From assembly GCF_015624505.1 (NCBI RefSeq), contig NZ_CP061379.1, forward strand, positions 4,340,001-4,404,000: 64,000 bases of DNA. Direction: 5' to 3'. Below the pieces are notes generated by a model. The model saw nothing but the letters and a program-made list of their open reading frames with translations. It was not told the origin of the DNA and searched no databases. The translations under genes and the position numbers were made by a program. The stretch is from Bradyrhizobium commune (lineage in GTDB: Bacteria; Pseudomonadota; Alphaproteobacteria; Rhizobiales; Xanthobacteraceae). Below are positions 46,157 to 54,849 of this stretch, in pieces (positions within the stretch are counted from its first letter, which is position 1; each line of letters opens with the position of its first letter).

Positions 46157-47089
46157 ATGACGACCCGATTGCCTCTCTTCCGCTGCCTCCTTCTTGCCCT
46201 CGGCGCAGTGCTGATTCTCGCCAGCGCGCCGGCGCGCGCGCAGAACATCGTCGTCATGGTCAACGGCGACCCCATCACCGATTTCGACATCGAGCAGCGC
46301 TCAAAGCTCGATCAGCTGACGACGCAGAAGACCCCGGCCCGGCAGGACGTCATCAACGAGCTGATCGACGACAAGATCAAGATGAAGGAAGGCAAGAAAT
46401 ACGGCGTCGATCCCGGCGTCTCCGACATCAACCAGTCCTACGAGGGCATGGCGCAGCGCATGCGCATCACGCCGGACCAGCTCACCAAGTCGCTCGAGAC
46501 CAAGGGCGTGCGCCCCGAGACCCTCAAGGGCCGCATGAAGGCCGAGATGGTCTGGACCAGTCTCGTGCGCGGCCGCTACAAGGAGAAGCTGATGGTCGGC
46601 GAGAAGGATGTCGCCGACAAGGTCCGCGAGGGCGGCAACGAGAAGCTCCAGATCGAGGGCACCGAGTACAAGATGCAGCCGATCGTGCTGATCGTGCCGC
46701 GCGGCTCGTCGCCGGCGTTCCAGGAGACGCGGATGAAGGAGGCCGAGACCTATCGCTCGCGCGTCGCAAGCTGCGAGGAGGCCAATTCGCTGTTCCGCTC
46801 GACGCCGAACGCCACCATCCGCGAGAGCGTCACCAAGACCACCGCGGACCTGCCCGAGGCGCTGCGCAAGGTGCTCGACGACACCCCGATCGGCCATCTC
46901 ACCGCCCCCGAGGTGACCAAGGCGGGTATCGAAATGGTGGTGCTGTGCGCGCGCAAGCCGACCACGATCGACACGCCGAAGAAGCGCGAGATCCGCGAGC
47001 AGATGTACCAGCAGAAATACGAGAAGACCCAGAAGGCCTATCTCGACGAGATCCGCAAGGCGGCGATGATCGAATATCGCAACCGCTGA
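46157..47089 (+). CDS. surA: SurA-type periplasmic chaperone / peptidylprolyl isomerase
   Basis: This 310-residue exported protein has a signal peptide (LFRCLLLALGAVLILASAPARAQ), the SurA N-terminal domain (NIVVMVNGDPITDFDIEQRSKL...INELIDDKIKMKEGKKYG) and one divergent parvulin-like region at about 165-275. It helps outer-membrane proteins such as LptD to fold. ATG 46157 is used because it starts the signal peptide. It has one isomerase-like domain rather than two, as in other alphaproteobacteria. Its stop overlaps the pdxA start (TGATG). Confidence 0.9.
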   Translation: MTTRLPLFRCLLLALGAVLILASAPARAQNIVVMVNGDPITDFDIEQRSKLDQLTTQKTPARQDVINELIDDKIKMKEGKKYGVDPGVSDINQSYEGMAQRMRITPDQLTKSLETKGVRPETLKGRMKAEMVWTSLVRGRYKEKLMVGEKDVADKVREGGNEKLQIEGTEYKMQPIVLIVPRGSSPAFQETRMKEAETYRSRVASCEEANSLFRSTPNATIRESVTKTTADLPEALRKVLDDTPIGHLTAPEVTKAGIEMVVLCARKPTTIDTPKKREIREQMYQQKYEKTQKAYLDEIRKAAMIEYRNR

Positions 47090-48114
47090 TGGCCCCCTCT
47101 CCCGCAAAGCCCCTCGCCCTCACGCTGGGAGAGCCCGCCGGCATCGGACCCGACATCACCATCGCCGCCTGGCTCAAGCGCCGCGAGCTGAACCTGCCAG
47201 CCTTCTACCTGCTCGGCGACGAGGCGCTGATCGCGCGGCGCGCCGAGGCATTGGGCTTGGCGCTCGGCGCCGACTTGAGGATCGCTGCGGTGAGTGCAAG
47301 CGAGGCCGCGGTCGCCTTCGCAGATGCGTTGCCCGTGGTCGCGACCGGCGAACATGCGACGGCCGAGCCCGGCAAACCTGACGCCGCGAGTGCACCTGCA
47401 GCGCTTGCCTCGATCCGTCAGGCCGTCGCTGACGTGCGCGAGGGACGCGCCGGTGCCGTCGTCACCAATCCGATCGCCAAGAGCGTGCTTTACCGGGCCG
47501 GCTTCCGCCACCCCGGTCATACCGAATTCCTCGCCGAGCTTGCGAGCGTCGACGGCCGCGTGCCGCAGCCGGTGATGATGCTGTGGTCGCCGCGGCTCGC
47601 CGTGGTGCCGGTGACGATCCACGTCTCGCTGCGTGAGGCGCTCGCCCAGCTCACGACTGAACTCATCATCTCGACCGTGCGCATCGTCGCAACCGAGCTG
47701 AAATCCCGCTTCGGCATCGCGCGTCCGCGGATTGCGATCTCCGGCCTCAACCCGCATGCCGGCGAAGACGGCTCGCTCGGCCATGAGGAGCAGACGGTGA
47801 TTGCACCGGCGCTGAAGGCGCTGCGCAACGACGGCATCGACGCCAAAGGCCCCTTGCCCGCCGACACCATGTTCCATGAGGCGGCGCGCGACAGCTACGA
47901 TTGCGCGGTCTGCATGTATCACGACCAGGCGCTGATCCCGATCAAGACAGTCGCCTTCGACGACGCCGTGAACGTCACGCTCGGCCTGCCCTTCATCCGC
48001 ACCTCGCCCGATCACGGCACCGCCTTCGACATCGCGGGCACCGGCAAGGCCAATCCGGCGAGCCTGATCGCGGCGCTCAAGCTGGCGAGCCGCATGGCGG
48101 CAACAAACAGCTGA
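47089..48114 (+). CDS. pdxA: 4-hydroxythreonine-4-phosphate dehydrogenase
   Basis: This 341-residue metal- and NAD-dependent enzyme of the pyridoxal-phosphate pathway begins with [15 protein letters not shown], the family start. It contains [43 protein letters not shown] and [40 protein letters not shown], holding the metal-ligand His residues. It is coupled by TGATG overlaps to surA before it and rsmA after it, the usual proteobacterial order. Confidence 0.96.
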   Translation: MAPSPAKPLALTLGEPAGIGPDITIAAWLKRRELNLPAFYLLGDEALIARRAEALGLALGADLRIAAVSASEAAVAFADALPVVATGEHATAEPGKPDAASAPAALASIRQAVADVREGRAGAVVTNPIAKSVLYRAGFRHPGHTEFLAELASVDGRVPQPVMMLWSPRLAVVPVTIHVSLREALAQLTTELIISTVRIVATELKSRFGIARPRIAISGLNPHAGEDGSLGHEEQTVIAPALKALRNDGIDAKGPLPADTMFHEAARDSYDCAVCMYHDQALIPIKTVAFDDAVNVTLGLPFIRTSPDHGTAFDIAGTGKANPASLIAALKLASRMAATNS

Positions 48115-48968
48115 TGAGCGCGATCGACGACCTCCCACCGCTTCGCGAGGTCATTCGCCAGCACGCTCTGTCGGCCCGCAAATCGCTCGGCCAGAATTTC
48201 CTGCTCGACCTCAATCTGACCGCACGCATCGCGCGCGCAGCGGCGCCGCTCGAAGAGTCCATCATCGTCGAGATCGGCCCGGGCCCGGGCGGGCTGACGC
48301 GGGCGCTGCTCGCGCTCGGCGCCAAACGCGTCATCGCCATCGAGCATGACGAGCGCGCGATCCCGGCGTTACAGGATATTTCCGCGCGCTATCCCGGCCG
48401 GCTCGAGATCGTGCATGGCGACGCCATGACCTTCGACCCGCGCCCGCTGCTTGGCGGCGAGCGCGCAAAGATCGTGGCCAACCTGCCCTACAACATCGCG
48501 ACGCAACTCCTGATCAACTGGCTCACCATCGAGCCCTGGCCGCCCTGGTACGACATGCTGGTCCTGATGTTCCAGCGCGAGGTCGGCGAGCGCATCGTTG
48601 CGCGCGCGGACGAGGAAGCCTATGGCCGGCTCGGCGTGCTCGCCAACTGGCGTGCGGAGACGAAAATCCTGTTCGACATCTCACCGTCCGCCTTCGTGCC
48701 GCCGCCGAAGGTCACGTCCTCCGTCGTCCGCCTGGTGCCGCGCGCGGCGCCGCTCCCCTGCGACCGCAAGCTGCTCGAGCAGGTCGCGGCCGCGGCCTTC
48801 GGCCAGCGCCGCAAGATGTTGCGTCAGAGCCTGAAATCGCTGGGCGTCGATCCCGCACGGCTTGCGGCAGCCGCCGGCGTCGATGCGACGCGGCGCGCCG
48901 AGACCATTCCCATCTCCGGCTTTGTTGCCATGGCGCGTGAATTGGCGGATATACGCAGCGAAACATGA
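48114..48968 (+). CDS. rsmA: 16S rRNA (adenine1518/1519-N6) dimethyltransferase
   Basis: This 284-residue KsgA-type methyltransferase dimethylates two adjacent adenines near the 3' end of 16S rRNA, a late ribosome-assembly check. Hallmarks are [13 protein letters not shown], the SAM loop [15 protein letters not shown], the catalytic motif [12 protein letters not shown] and the C-terminal [15 protein letters not shown]. It is the last gene of the lptF-rsmA run, starting inside the pdxA stop (TGATG). Loss of this activity is known to give kasugamycin resistance. Confidence 0.97.
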   Translation: MSAIDDLPPLREVIRQHALSARKSLGQNFLLDLNLTARIARAAAPLEESIIVEIGPGPGGLTRALLALGAKRVIAIEHDERAIPALQDISARYPGRLEIVHGDAMTFDPRPLLGGERAKIVANLPYNIATQLLINWLTIEPWPPWYDMLVLMFQREVGERIVARADEEAYGRLGVLANWRAETKILFDISPSAFVPPPKVTSSVVRLVPRAAPLPCDRKLLEQVAAAAFGQRRKMLRQSLKSLGVDPARLAAAAGVDATRRAETIPISGFVAMARELADIRSET

Positions 48969-48993
48969 CGATTTAAATTTCGGAGGAAGGAAT

Positions 48994-50052
48994 ATGGCGT
49001 TGATGCGTCGGCAGTCGCTGGTCAAGTTCGATGCGCCCCTGTGCGAGACGATCGTGGACACGCCCAAGCCGCAAGGACGCGAGGTGCTGGTGCGCATCGA
49101 GCGCTGCGGCCTCTGTCACTCCGATCTGCACATCCAGGACGGCTATGCCGATCTCGGCGGCGGCAAGAAGCTCGACACCACGCGCGGCATGACGCTGCCC
49201 TTCACGCTCGGCCACGAGATCGCCGGCGTCGTCGACGAAGTCGGCCCCGACGTGCCGGCCGGCCTCGCAGGCCACAAGAAGGCGGTGTTTCCCTGGATCG
49301 GCTGCGGCCAGTGCCGCGACTGCGCCAATGGCGACGAGAATCTCTGCGTGAAGCAGCGCTTCCTCGGCGTCTCCATCGACGGCGGTTTTGCAACTCACGT
49401 GCTGGTGCCTGACGCAAAGTATCTGCTCGACTACGATCCCCTGCCCGTCAACCAGGCCGCGACGTTGATGTGCTCGGGCGTCACCGCCTACGGCGCGCTC
49501 AAACGCCTGGTCGACCGCCCGCGCCAGCGCAACCTCTTGCTGATCGGCCTCGGCGGCGTCGGCATGATGGGCCTGTCGTTCGCGCAGGCCATGTTCAAGC
49601 AGCCGATCACGGTCGCCGACCTCTCGCCGGCCGCGCGCGAGACCGCGCTGAAGAACGGCGCGGCTAGCGCCTACGATCCGGCCGAACCCGAAATCATCCG
49701 CCGCATCCTGAAGGAAACCGAAGGCGGCTTCGACGAGGTTGTCGATTTCGCCGGCAACGAGAAGTCGATGGCGTTTGCGGTTGCGGTCGCCGCGCGCGGC
49801 GGCAAGGTCGTCGTCTCCGGCCTGATGGGCGGCCAGTTCACGCTGCCGATGGTGCAATGGGTCTACAAGCGCCTCACCGTCGAAGGTTTTATGGTCGGCA
49901 CGCTTGCGGAAGCCCACGAGCTGATGGCGCTCGCCCGCGCCGGCAAGATCAAGCCGACGCCGATGCGCGAGGAACCGATGGCCGACGTGCAGAAATGGAT
50001 CGACGAGTTGCGCGCCGGCCACGTGGTCGGCCGCATCGTGCTGAAGAACTGA
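48994..50052 (+). CDS. Zinc-dependent alcohol dehydrogenase
   Basis: This 352-residue medium-chain dehydrogenase has a catalytic zinc site in RCGLCHSDLH and TLGHEIAGVVDEVG, and a structural zinc site of four Cys in CGQCRDCANGDENLC. The dinucleotide turn is LLIGLGGVGMMGL, about residues 175-190. It should oxidise an alcohol or reduce an aldehyde with NAD(P); the substrate is unknown. GGAGGAAGG precedes ATG 48994, a very strong ribosome site. It follows rsmA by 25 bases but seems functionally unrelated. Confidence 0.92.
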   Translation: MALMRRQSLVKFDAPLCETIVDTPKPQGREVLVRIERCGLCHSDLHIQDGYADLGGGKKLDTTRGMTLPFTLGHEIAGVVDEVGPDVPAGLAGHKKAVFPWIGCGQCRDCANGDENLCVKQRFLGVSIDGGFATHVLVPDAKYLLDYDPLPVNQAATLMCSGVTAYGALKRLVDRPRQRNLLLIGLGGVGMMGLSFAQAMFKQPITVADLSPAARETALKNGAASAYDPAEPEIIRRILKETEGGFDEVVDFAGNEKSMAFAVAVAARGGKVVVSGLMGGQFTLPMVQWVYKRLTVEGFMVGTLAEAHELMALARAGKIKPTPMREEPMADVQKWIDELRAGHVVGRIVLKN

Positions 50053-50085
50053 AGACTGAAGATTCGAGATCGCACTTCACCGCCC

Positions 50086-50099
50086 TTGACATAGATCAA
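50086..50099. promoter_or_regulatory. FNR/FixK-type operator
   Basis: TTGACATAGATCAA is a perfect match to the TTGA-N6-TCAA palindrome bound by FNR and rhizobial FixK proteins. It is centred about 78 bases before ATG 50170 of the transglutaminase gene, a distance fitting activation with a leader of some 35 bases. A chance match is possible, but the position in a short intergenic gap favours function. Confidence 0.6.
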
Positions 50100-50169
50100 C
50101 GCGCGCCATCGCCTTGCGCGGCCCTGACACGGACAAGACCCTCACAAGGTCGTTCGGGAGGAGACCGTC

Positions 50170-51075
50170 ATGGCCATGCTGGGCGAGATCACGCACGTCA
50201 CGACGTACCGATATGCGCGGCCGGTGTCGTTCGGCACGCACCGGGCAATGTTCCTGCCGCGGCGCGGCGCATGCGCCCGGCTGCTGGACTGGTCCGCAAA
50301 AACCGACCCTGCTTCGAAGATTCACTGGGTCACCGACGCCCGCTCCAACGTCGTCACGGTGATGGAGTTCGGCGAGCCGAGCAGCGCGCTGACATTCACC
50401 TTTCAGGTGCGCGGCGTATTCTTCGGCATCAAGGGCATCGAGTCGTTTCCGCTGGATGCGCGGGCGGACCAGGTCCCCGTGCAATATTCGCCCGACGAAT
50501 GGACCGACCTCGCGGGCTATCTGCGTCCTCATGCCGACGACCCCGACGGCAACCTCGCGGCCTGGACCAAGAGCTTCGTCTCCGGCGACCAGGACGAGAC
50601 CACCGACGTGCTGCGCCGGATCCTGCGCACCTTTCGCGAAAGCTTCAGCTACCAGTCGCGCGAGACGGAAGGCACCCAGCCTCCGGGCGAAACGCTCCTC
50701 ACCAGAGCCGGCACCTGCCGCGACTATGCCTGGCTCATGATCGAGGTGTTGCGCCGCCTCGGCTTCGCCGCGCGCTTCGTCAGCGGCTACCTCTACGACC
50801 AGGCGCTGGATGGCGGCGCCGTCGGCATGACCGGCTCAGGCGCCACACACGCCTGGGTTCAGGTGTTCCTCCCCGGCGCCGGATGGCTGGACTACGATCC
50901 GACCAACCAGATCAATGCCGGGTTCGATCTCATTCCGGTGGCCGTCGCCCGGCATCCCGGCCAGGCCGTTCCGCTGGCGGGTTCGTGGTTTGGCGACGCG
51001 AAAGACTATCAGGGCATGTCCATCAAGGTTGCCGTTCACAAGATCGGCGACATCAGCGATCCGTCCGAGGCCTGA
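50170..51075 (+). CDS. Transglutaminase-like (papain-fold) protein
   Basis: This 301-residue cytosolic-looking protein has no signal peptide. An N-terminal beta-domain (ITHVTTYRYARPVSFGTHRAMFLPR, the bacterial transglutaminase N-terminal region) precedes the transglutaminase core. The catalytic triad is visible: Cys183 in RAGTCRDYAW, His227 in GATHAWVQ and Asp243 in LDYDPTN. Relatives act as cysteine proteases, amidases or cross-linkers, often beside peptide ligases, but none is present here. The FNR/FixK-type site upstream suggests induction at low oxygen. Confidence 0.9.
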   Translation: MAMLGEITHVTTYRYARPVSFGTHRAMFLPRRGACARLLDWSAKTDPASKIHWVTDARSNVVTVMEFGEPSSALTFTFQVRGVFFGIKGIESFPLDARADQVPVQYSPDEWTDLAGYLRPHADDPDGNLAAWTKSFVSGDQDETTDVLRRILRTFRESFSYQSRETEGTQPPGETLLTRAGTCRDYAWLMIEVLRRLGFAARFVSGYLYDQALDGGAVGMTGSGATHAWVQVFLPGAGWLDYDPTNQINAGFDLIPVAVARHPGQAVPLAGSWFGDAKDYQGMSIKVAVHKIGDISDPSEA

Positions 51076-51130
51076 GGTCGCCTCCGCAAGCCCCCGCGGA
51101 ACGTCCGCGGTGCCACCGCGTTGGCAGCCC

Positions 51131-51367
51131 ATGTCCATTCGCTGCATCGTCGAAAGCGCGTTCTTCATCGCGTGGAATTTTCTCGAGAAGGGCGGCGAGC
51201 TCGGCCCTCCCGATGTCTCGGCCAACATCATTCTCGATGCGATCGAGGCGCAGCTCAAGACCGGCGAGCGCCGGCCGCTGAGGCTCGCCAACCGGGCGAT
51301 CGACGCCTACCGCGACCATCTCGCACTGAACCCGCTGTCGGCCGCGCGCAAAGCGCGCCTCGGATAG
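51131..51367 (+). CDS. Conserved-looking small protein, unknown function (78 residues)
   Basis: The protein has a helix-rich, charged sequence with no signal peptide (FFIAWNFLEKGGELGPPDVSANIILDAIEAQLKTGERRPLRLANRAIDAYRDHL). Its balanced composition and helix periodicity look like a real gene. It lies 55 bases downstream of the transglutaminase stop and may share its low-oxygen control. I do not recognise a domain. The ATG at 51131 is the only reasonable start, though its ribosome site is weak. Confidence 0.6.
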   Translation: MSIRCIVESAFFIAWNFLEKGGELGPPDVSANIILDAIEAQLKTGERRPLRLANRAIDAYRDHLALNPLSAARKARLG

Positions 51368-51754
51368 CGAGCGGCGCGCCGCCCTCGGACCCGCCGGCCT
51401 GGCGGCGTGACATGGGGAAGGCCGGCGGGCCCACCGGACCGAGCGCACGGGGCGCGCACTCGGCGATCGCAACGCTAGTGCAATCCGCAACCGCCTTATG
51501 TGCACTCCGGCACAGAGCAGCGTCGTTCAGGTCCAGGCCGATTTCGAATTTCCGTAGTTCTCCGGACGTGAACAGAGTTCGCGGCGTGGCGCGCTTGCAA
51601 CGCGGCGGGCCCGGAGGCCCGCAGACTGCAACTTTTCGATTTCCCAAAAGCTCTTGTGTGCACTTTGGAACGGTCGGTTCCTGCGCGGAAACGTAGGGTT
51701 CTCCCCGATGCCGATTCCCGGCCAAGTCAGAAGCCAGGCAAGAGAACGAGACGC
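51368..51754. other. 387-bp intergenic region before the Crp/Fnr regulator
   Basis: No gene was accepted. A perfect 7-bp hairpin, GCGGGCC at 51605-51611 and GGCCCGC at 51616-51622, has no T-run. A short inverted pair GGAAC/GTTCC occurs near 51666-51680. These could be regulatory sites for the regulator gene downstream, but I cannot assign them. Confidence 0.3.
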
Positions 51755-52468
51755 GTGACCGGCCGGCCCCAGAACGAGCTCCTTCAAAAGCTCAGCGCCC
51801 ATGATTTCGAGCTGCTCGCGCCTCATCTGCAATCGGTGGAGCTCGCCGCCAATCATATCCTGCACCACGCCGGCGACGGCATCAGCGTCGTCCACTTCCC
51901 TTGCGGGCCGGCTTTCGTGTCGTTCGCCGTTCCGGTCGAGGACGATCGCGAGGTCGAAAGCCTCCTGGTCGGCCGAGAGGGCGCGGTCGGCGCGCCCTTG
52001 GGGCGTGGCGCGGCGCTGGCCTATTCGCGCATCGTCGTGAAGGTGGGCGGCGCGGTGCTGCGCCTGCCGCTGCGCGCGCTCGAACAGGCGCAGCAGCGTT
52101 CGACAAGCCTCCAGGACCTGTTCGCGCGCTACGCGGCCTGTCAGCTCGCGCAGCTGCTCCAGACTGCGGCCTGCAACGCCGCGCATTCGATCGAGCAGCG
52201 CGCGGCCAAGTGGATCCTGGCAGCGCAGGAGCATATCGGCGGCGACGAGATCGCCCTCACCCACGAGCAGCTCGCCGGCATGCTCGGCGTCTCCCGCAGC
52301 TATGCCAGCCGCGTCATCCAGATCTTCAAGGCGAAGCGGATTCTCGCCACCCGCCGCGGCTCCATCCTGATCCTCGACGCGCCGGCACTCGAGGCGAGCG
52401 CCTGCGCCTGCAACAGCTGGGTAAAGCGGCATTTTCGCGAGGTGCTCGGCGGCGCGCCGCACGGATAG
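51755..52468 (+). CDS. Crp/Fnr family transcriptional regulator
   Basis: This 237-residue regulator has an N-terminal cyclic-nucleotide-type beta-barrel (about 15-120), a dimerisation helix (SLQDLFARYAACQLAQLLQTA) and a C-terminal winged HTH (ALTHEQLAGMLGVSRSYASRVIQIFKAKRIL). The recognition helix GVSRSYASRV lacks the E-x-x-S-R of FNR/FixK, so it should read a different site. No Cys cluster for an iron-sulfur centre is seen at the N-terminus, although the C-terminus has CACN. GTG 51755 is the chosen start; an in-frame ATG about 100 bases earlier would add an Arg-rich, unlikely N-terminus. Confidence 0.88.
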   Translation: MTGRPQNELLQKLSAHDFELLAPHLQSVELAANHILHHAGDGISVVHFPCGPAFVSFAVPVEDDREVESLLVGREGAVGAPLGRGAALAYSRIVVKVGGAVLRLPLRALEQAQQRSTSLQDLFARYAACQLAQLLQTAACNAAHSIEQRAAKWILAAQEHIGGDEIALTHEQLAGMLGVSRSYASRVIQIFKAKRILATRRGSILILDAPALEASACACNSWVKRHFREVLGGAPHG

Positions 52469-52518
52469 CGCGGTCCTGCGACACCGGAACATTCCCGCAC
52501 CTGCGGCATTGCCGGGAC

Positions 52519-52734
52519 ATGCCGCGGTACTTCTTTCATTTCGAGGGCCAGCAGCCCTACACCGACACGACCGGCGAAACGCTCCTCGATGACGAGGCCG
52601 CCTGGCGCGAAGCGGCCCGCCTCTCCCGTGACGTCGAGCATGCGCTGCGCCCCGGCGACAGCTGGACGCTCAGCGTGTTCGACGGCACAGAGCCGGTGTT
52701 CGTGCTGGCCATGGTGACGCGGCGGTTTCGCTAA
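52519..52734 (+). CDS. DUF6894-like small protein (71 residues)
   Basis: The protein starts MPRYFFHFEGQQPYTDTTGETLLDDEAAWREA, a pattern (PRYFFH...D..G..L.D...A..EA) shared by a large group of short rhizobial proteins of unknown function, named DUF6894 as I recall. Family members are often present in dozens of copies per Bradyrhizobium genome and may be stress-related. It follows the Crp/Fnr gene by 50 bases on the same strand. Confidence 0.75.
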   Translation: MPRYFFHFEGQQPYTDTTGETLLDDEAAWREAARLSRDVEHALRPGDSWTLSVFDGTEPVFVLAMVTRRFR

Positions 52735-52743
52735 GGCACGCGA

Positions 52744-53109
52744 ATGATCGCAAAGGCACGCGGGCGCGCGTGCAAATCATCCCTTGATTTGGAACGCCGC
52801 GAGCCTCCCACGCGTTTGTCTCTCGTCACGGCAACAACAGAAGCTCACGGCAACGACAGAAGCCTGACGCCAATGACGGAGGCGGCGCACCGCGCCGGCT
52901 TGCAGCATTGCGCCTGCGCGGGAGTCGCTCACTTGATTCATCTTGGCAAATGGTACGATCCGATATCCGAGCGCTGGATCGTCCCGCGCGAACCTCGCCT
53001 GCAGACGGCGTCTTCCCGTACAGGCACGAACCACGTCCTTGAGCTTCAGAGGACTATCGAGATTCAGCGCATCTGGCGAGCACTGACCGACTGTTGCGCG
53101 CGAGACTGA
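52744..53109 (+). CDS. Possible hypothetical protein (121 residues)
   Basis: The frame begins 9 bases after the DUF6894-like gene with AAGG 7-10 bases before ATG 52744. Its translation is rich in Arg, Ala and Thr with no recognisable domain. A middle segment (HLIHLGKWYDPISERWIVPREP) looks somewhat protein-like. A competing minus-strand frame of 85 residues at 52777-53034 is no more convincing. This is at best an unassigned gene. Confidence 0.3.
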   Translation: MIAKARGRACKSSLDLERREPPTRLSLVTATTEAHGNDRSLTPMTEAAHRAGLQHCACAGVAHLIHLGKWYDPISERWIVPREPRLQTASSRTGTNHVLELQRTIEIQRIWRALTDCCARD

Positions 53110-53131
53110 CAGCTTTCAACGGCACGTTCGG

Positions 53132-53638
53132 TCAATGCGCTGATCCGGCGGCGTCCCTGAGCTCGGCGAGCGCGCGGGCCGTCGCCAGGATCATGTCGAT
53201 CCGCTGCTGCAATCGTTGCTGGAGATCGGGGATGTTGACCTTGTCGGTGACGCGGTAAGCGTTGCCGATGCGCTCGACATAGCCCTGCTTGATCATGTCC
53301 TCCAGCCGTCGCAGCACGGTGGCGCGCGGCAGTTTCAGCGCCTGGGCAACCGTGCTCGCCCGCACCGGCGAGCACATCGCGGTGCGCAGGAACAGGTAGA
53401 TGCCGATGGTGCGGAAGGTGGCGCTATCGTTCTGCTTGACGAACTCCGCGCCGTAGTCGTCGTTAATGCTCCGGATCAGGCCGAGATAGAGCCGGCTCAG
53501 CAACATGCGCTCGCGCGCCAGCTCGATGCGCGCGGGCGGCTGAACCGCGTCAAGCAGAACGAACTCGTCGCCTGCCGCCGTCCAGGTTGAGGCGTCGGTG
53601 GGGCTGCTCTTGCCGGCATTTTGAAGTGACATGGCCAT
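53132..53638 (-). CDS. Winged-helix transcriptional regulator (MarR-like)
   Basis: This 168-residue protein has a C-terminal winged helix. SPVRASTVAQALKLPRATVLRRLEDMIKQGYVERIGNAYRVTDKV spans about residues 90-135, with a second helix bundle in front (ERMLLSRLYLGLIRSINDDYGAEFV) suitable for dimerisation. The family is MarR/IclR-like, and the ligand and target are unknown. It is transcribed towards the Crp/Fnr cluster and has a repeat-rich gap upstream. Autoregulation is possible but no operator was identified. Confidence 0.8.
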   Translation of the reverse strand: MAMSLQNAGKSSPTDASTWTAAGDEFVLLDAVQPPARIELARERMLLSRLYLGLIRSINDDYGAEFVKQNDSATFRTIGIYLFLRTAMCSPVRASTVAQALKLPRATVLRRLEDMIKQGYVERIGNAYRVTDKVNIPDLQQRLQQRIDMILATARALAELRDAAGSAH

Positions 53639-53754
53639 GCTCCGTCAAACGACATCGCAGGCCGCCAGTTTACCGCGCACTCACGCTATCCGCATAGGCT
53701 TAATCTGTGTGACATGAGGCGTCAGCCGGTTCCGTCGATCACGAACCGGGTACT

Positions 53755-53810
53755 TCGTAGGATGGGTAGAGCCCTTGCGAAACCCATCGCTTCCCCCGCC
53801 CATCCTACGA
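53755..53810. repeat. Palindromic repeat with 12-bp perfect arms
   Basis: TCGTAGGATGGG at 53755-53766 and CCCATCCTACGA at 53799-53810 are perfect inverted copies around a 32-base loop containing AAACCCATCGC. The sequence matches a dispersed GTAGGATGGGTAGAGC-type repeat that I remember from many rhizobial genomes. Confidence 0.75.
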
Positions 53811-53952
53811 GCTGCACTCGCCAACCAGAAGATCATGAGATTCACCTCGAGGCTTTCATATCAGGCGGCGCGCGCATGGTCCTCTAGCTGTTTGAGTGGG
53901 TTTTGAGTCAGTAGTGTCCGAGGTCGCAGCGTATCGCATCGGCGCCTCCTCT

Positions 53953-54063
53953 CGTCATTGCGAGGGCAGCGATTTGTCCGCCGAAGCCTCGGAGAAGGCG
54001 GAGGCAATCCAGACTGCCGCCGAGGAACGACTCTCGATTGCTTCGCTGCGCTCGCAATGACGG
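53953..54063. repeat. Palindromic repeat, GTCATTGCGAG family, uninterrupted copy
   Basis: CGTCATTGCGAG at 53953-53964 and CTCGCAATGACGG at 54051-54063 are inverted ends. GAAGC/GCTTC and CAATC/GATTG pairs lie inside. The ends are the same as those of the element at 15958-17319 that is split by the IS481 insertion, so this copy shows the uninterrupted form. Confidence 0.8.
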
Positions 54064-54209
54064 CGTGGCGAAGGAGCCAACCATCTCGCCGCGCGTGGCC
54101 CCTCGCGACCCGTCGGGCAAAACACCCCGTCAACCCCCGCCCACAAAAATATTTCACTTTTCCGAATTTCGGATTTGTGGCATACATCCCTCATCCCGGC
54201 CCTGCCAAA

Positions 54210-54720
54210 GGGGCGTTCGCGATCGTCACGAGATGCGGGCCGGGTTGCGGTGGACGCGGCAGCGCCGGCGCGCAACGGGTGTGGCAGGGCGGGCAACCGT
54301 GAGTCTCACGCGACGCGGCACGACACGGCGCAGGTAACGCGGTCTCATCGATCGTCTTGGGTGAGCACACGCAAGCCCAGGGCGATCCGGCGAGGCCGTC
54401 CGCGGACGGAGAAGTCGTGTGGTCCTGACGCCCGGGGTCTGTGCGTCAAGCCTCAGCGGTGATGTGGCGGCCCAACCGGGCGCGCGCGTCAGCCATCCGC
54501 GAGGCAACGGGGGCAATAGTGCATCGCTCCCCGGGGAGAGCACGAAGGACATCGTTAAAACCATCCGCGCAGGGAAGGCCGGGCGACCGGCATCACCTGT
54601 GATCCACCCCGTGTGCATTTCTGTTGCGCACGGATCTCGGGTGCCAGCCGGCGCCCGGCCTTCCCTGCGCCCTTTGGTCTTTTGGGCGCCGAACGTATTG
54701 GCAAAGCTCGGGCCGTCGGG
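54210..54720. repeat. Non-coding composite repeat region with a 19-bp-arm hairpin
   Basis: No acceptable gene lies between 53639 and 54849. Within this part, GCGCAGGGAAGGCCGGGCG at 54567-54585 is perfectly inverted at 54652-54670, enclosing a smaller GTGTGC/GCGCAC stem near 54611-54631. The stretch beginning near 54230 (GAGATGCGGGCCGGGTTGCG) resembles a repeated intergenic sequence that I recall from Bradyrhizobium. The whole 1.2-kb gap looks like accumulated dispersed repeats. Confidence 0.55.
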
Positions 54721-54849
54721 GTCGCGAGAGTGCGGAGTCATGGTCCCTCACCTGTCGATGCCGACCTGTGTTCCCCGACAGAGAATGTCGCAGCGCTTTT
54801 CGCCTGCGCGCCCCGCTGATAGATTGCCGGCATTGCTTTGGGGGTTTTG

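Noticed and set aside
52777..53034. Minus-strand frame of 85 codons
   Set aside because: No motif and no ribosome site; it competes with an equally weak plus-strand frame that at least follows a gene closely.
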